Shown here one piece after another: positions 60,935-64,000 of a stretch of 64,000 nt of DNA. Within the stretch, counting starts at the first letter, position 1, and each line of letters opens with the position of its first letter. Source of the stretch: Physcomitrium patens (Eukaryota > Streptophyta > Bryopsida > Funariales > Funariaceae); NCBI RefSeq assembly GCF_000002425.4, contig NC_037256.1, forward strand, positions 2,512,051 through 2,576,050, written 5' to 3'. Below the pieces are notes generated by a model. The model saw nothing but the letters and a program-made list of their open reading frames with translations, was not told the DNA's origin and ran no database searches. Both the position numbers and the translations under genes were made by a program.

Positions 60935-63900
60935 CATTGTTATATTCCAATGTTTGATTTTAGCTTCTTTTAAACAAATCTTGCTTGTAATATAAACTTG
61001 TATGCCTTTTTTTTTTAATTTGTTTATATTTTTCAACTAACTACTTAACATATTTGGTTAATATGTTCAAGTAATGTCCAATATCTAATAACTCCTATTC
61101 ATAATTTTTTTCATGAAATGGCTTATTTTTCTTATTTAATTGTAAAATCAAATAAAATTTTGTGTCCACATCATCAATATCTTCAATTATCTCATCTTCT
61201 CTATTATATTTTGTTCAAGATAACATATTTGCTATCAAATTTTTTTTCTTTGTAATATGCCTAAAATTTGGATTTAATGACTTAATATAAGTAATTTATT
61301 TCAATATTGTAATATTTGGTGATGTACAATTAGTAATCATTTCAAATTAAGGCAAATAATTTGTTTCAATCACCTTCATTGTTTCTATCAAATAATCTTT
61401 TTTAGCTTTTATAGCTAAAATAATTCTCCATAATTTTCTTTTCACTTGTAAATATGTACATTAGTAGGTACTTCAAATCTTAATTCTAAATTGGACTGCA
61501 AATCTATGTCCATTTGAATCATCTTGACCTATAGCCCATCTAATCGCAATTGGACTAGTATCCATTGTAAGAATCATTGATTTATTGGACTTATATCAAT
61601 TTTTTTTAATAATTGAAGTAATGTTAATAATTTCTTTAATCTTTACACTACTTTAATATGCTTTTCTTATACAATGAACTTCTTCAAGCCAAATCAATAT
61701 TTTTTTATAATCTTATATATGATCAATAACATACTTGTGACACCTCCTCTTATTTAAAGTTTCATCCTGGTCTTCTTTTTTGTATTCTTTAATAGAAACG
61801 TCATCTAAAAAAAACATAGTCTTTTCAAAAATAAAATTTTTTAACACCTTGTTCATCCCATTCATCATATGTACAACTAAATTAATAGCATCTTAAAAAA
61901 GAATATACATTCTAACCAATCCAAGTCATATTCTCATCATTATCATATCTCTATTCTTTTTTGCAAGTTGAAATTGGTCATAGCCTAACTACAAATCAGC
62001 CATTGAATAGATTTCTTTTCTTGCAAATACTTTAAGAAATTCATCTACTATTGATTTAATTCTTACATTCTTGATAATCATTGCATTTATAAGGTGCATA
62101 TCTTGAATAAATCATGATAATCTATTTTTCTTAAATATTGTAAACCATTGATTAGAATATGATGCAAAAAGAAGGCTCTAAAATATGCATCTTCATCTTC
62201 TTTTTTAATAATTCCACCAAGCTTGGTAAATATGTCCTTGGTCTCAAATTCCAATGCACATGTGGTATAGTGAAAATAACCATAGGAATTATAATATTTT
62301 GATCCACACATCCAATTTCATTGAATCTTATGAAATTGTCTTATTTTGCCAACAATTCTTTGAAGTACATAATTTCCTTCAGCAATAAGAAATCATCAAA
62401 ATCAATCCTCAATTCTTCAAAATTCTTTATAATAAAATTTTGTCTAATATTCTTTAGATTCTTTAAGCTCTTTTTTCTTGAGGCTTCTTCTTCTTCTTCT
62501 TCTTCTTTTGGCAAAGGTCCAGCAATAAATTTCACCTTCTTATCTATTATCTTATATTTTATTTTAACTATGATCTCTATTGCTTGAAAAGATTCAATTA
62601 TATCATAAAATTCTCTAGAATGAATTTCTATAACTTTATTATCATTACTTAATCTAATAGGTGCAATCAATTCCAACAAAACTTGTAATCTATTTTTTTC
62701 ATAAATATCAATAATCTTTTCATTATCTTTTAATATTTCAAATCCATATAACTCTTTTTTAATAGTATACAATTTTTTTCTTTCTTTTTTTTTTAAATAT
62801 TTAATTTTCTTATATAAAATACTTTTATTTTTAAAAATACTAATAAATCTTATATCAAAGGTACCTACATCTTGTGACAGTACCTTCCCTTTTGTACCTC
62901 TATAATCTTATTTTATAGTGGTACTCCTCAAAAATCCTTGAATTTTTCAACAACTCTTAGAAATGGATTTTCTTTCAATTGATTTAATTGTGTTCATGAT
63001 TTGGAGACACAGTCAAAAATCATACTATCCTTCTTCTATTCTCACTATGAATTTGTACATAAGCTAAATCATTGTCAAATACCTTTTTTTTTATTTGAAT
63101 TTCAATAATATATGGTTACTCAAAAATAAGAAGATAAGATATTGCATCTTCAATAAAAAAAATTTGTTCTATTCCAATGTCACCAATTCAAATTTTTATA
63201 TTTAAGCAAACACTATATAAATCACCTCATGTATTATTAATTTTTTATATTGTCCATCTATATTTTATATCAATTAGCCATCTTTATTATATATAAAGAT
63301 CCTTGAATATAAGATTTATTTTTAAACCGTAGTTTAATTAAAATAATATCTAGTTCATCAATATCTCTAATCTTTATCAATGCATCTGTAGTTACTTTAG
63401 TCCAATATTTTTGAGTATAATGACTTGAAATATCTTTATCTTTATTACTTTGATCATCAAAACATACTCTTTGATTATAATTCCTTCTTATACTTGCTCA
63501 TTGTTTGCAAAAATTATCAAATTCATCTTTTTTATCATTACATATAGATACATTAATAGCATGATTTAATCAAACTTCTCCCATTAATTGTCTCTTTTAT
63601 TTAATATTATTAATAATAATATCATAGAATTTTTTCTTAAAAATTCCTAAAATCTCCTTCAATATAATCTCAACCTTAGTATGGAATCTATATTTCTCAA
63701 GCACCTCCTTTAAATTTGTTGCTGCTTCAAAATTAAAGAGTAATTTGTATATTGAAAACTTACTTTTATTTCCTATATCATTTGAATATTTCTTCAATGT
63801 TGTCAAAGTATTTTCTATTAGTAATTCTTGTAAAGCTATTTGATGAGCCTTGTCTCTTTGCATTTATTTCTTAGAAGTACTTATTTCTCTTATGTCTTCA

Positions 63901-64000
63901 AAATCTTACCTTTTCTTCTCTTCTATTAAAGCTTTATATTAATATTTAGCAATATAGGCATGCATTGATAAAGCTTCTATAAGATCCTTTCAATTTGTAC
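60935..64000 (-). mobile_element. Ty3/Gypsy element L, gag/RT segment
   Basis: Minus-strand continuation of L, running off the right edge. RT near 62040-61880 (FLKVFARKEIYSMADL, GYDQFQLAKKNRDMIMMRIW), then the RT thumb and RNase H (QVKRELW-like near 61440, KVIETNYLP near 61370, NPNFRHITKKKNLIANML near 61250). Upstream are long frames at 62341-62772 (FIAGPLPKEEEEEEE, a Glu run from a GAA/CTT repeat) and 63597-63863 of the protease/gag part. It differs from the chromoviruses in every block. Broken, but fewer breaks per kb than the chromoviruses. Confidence 0.7.
62490..62507. repeat. (TTC)n trinucleotide run
   Basis: Short TTC repeat, coding a run of Glu on the minus strand within the L pre-RT frame. 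Confidence 0.9.

Noticed and set aside
62321-62587. Plus-strand frame with a Ser run as a membrane protein gene
   Set aside because: It is antisense to the Glu-rich frame of element L, and the Ser run is the complement of the TTC repeat.

Overview
The window looks like plant nuclear DNA: one well-preserved plant-type gene (a germin-like protein) in a GC-richer island of about 4.3 kb (25.8-30.1 kb), surrounded by very AT-rich sequence made almost wholly of decayed LTR retrotransposons, mostly Ty3/Gypsy. No bacterial, organellar, rRNA or tRNA features were seen. The retroelement types (chromodomain-bearing chromoviruses plus several non-chromodomain Gypsy lineages) and the isolated intronless gene suggest a land plant, with a bryophyte or moss-like genome as my best guess. 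That guess comes from memory of element types, not from a search.

Layout. 1-14.8 kb: an old minus-strand chromovirus (A) that runs off the left edge. It contains a solo LTR (X1) and a complete plus-strand non-chromovirus Gypsy element (F1, 4628-14157, 5-bp target duplication attag), and F1 itself contains a solo LTR (Y1). 15.4-23.7 kb: plus-strand chromovirus B, with solo LTRs Y2 in its 5' LTR and X2 in its reverse transcriptase. 23.7-25.8 kb: the 5' end of a minus-strand chromovirus (H) and an LTR fragment. 25.8-30.1 kb: host island with the germin-like gene at 28838-29497(+). 30.1-32.0 kb: AT-rich DNA with no recognisable content. 32.0-46.7 kb: Gypsy element K (+), split by F2 (36810-44739, minus, same family as F1, target duplication gttaa), then a mosaic of three LTR pieces. 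A repeat of about 0.8 kb (W) lies in inverted orientation at the two ends of this block. 48.0-50.9 kb: chromovirus piece G (+) carrying a 527-bp solo-LTR-like insert with heat-shock-element clusters. 50.9-64.0 kb: Gypsy element L (minus, runs off the right edge), split by chromovirus H2 (53562-60934), whose own 5' LTR is split by another LTR (Z2).

Main inferences. The LTR types X, Y and Z share a similar terminal block; the best-preserved X and Y solo copies have TGT...ACA ends and 4-bp target duplications, so they are probably one superfamily of solo LTRs related to element L. Insertion order gives a relative history: chromoviruses and K/L first, then F1/F2 (LTR pairs differ by roughly 8-10% by eye), then Y1. 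All retroelements here are broken, with many breaks each. The most interesting signals are the heat-shock-promoter-like insert at 49595-50121, the 26-bp LTR minisatellite that varies from one to seven copies between LTRs of the F family, an extra coiled-coil-like reading frame downstream of integrase in both F copies, and telomere-like heptads inside LTR type Y.
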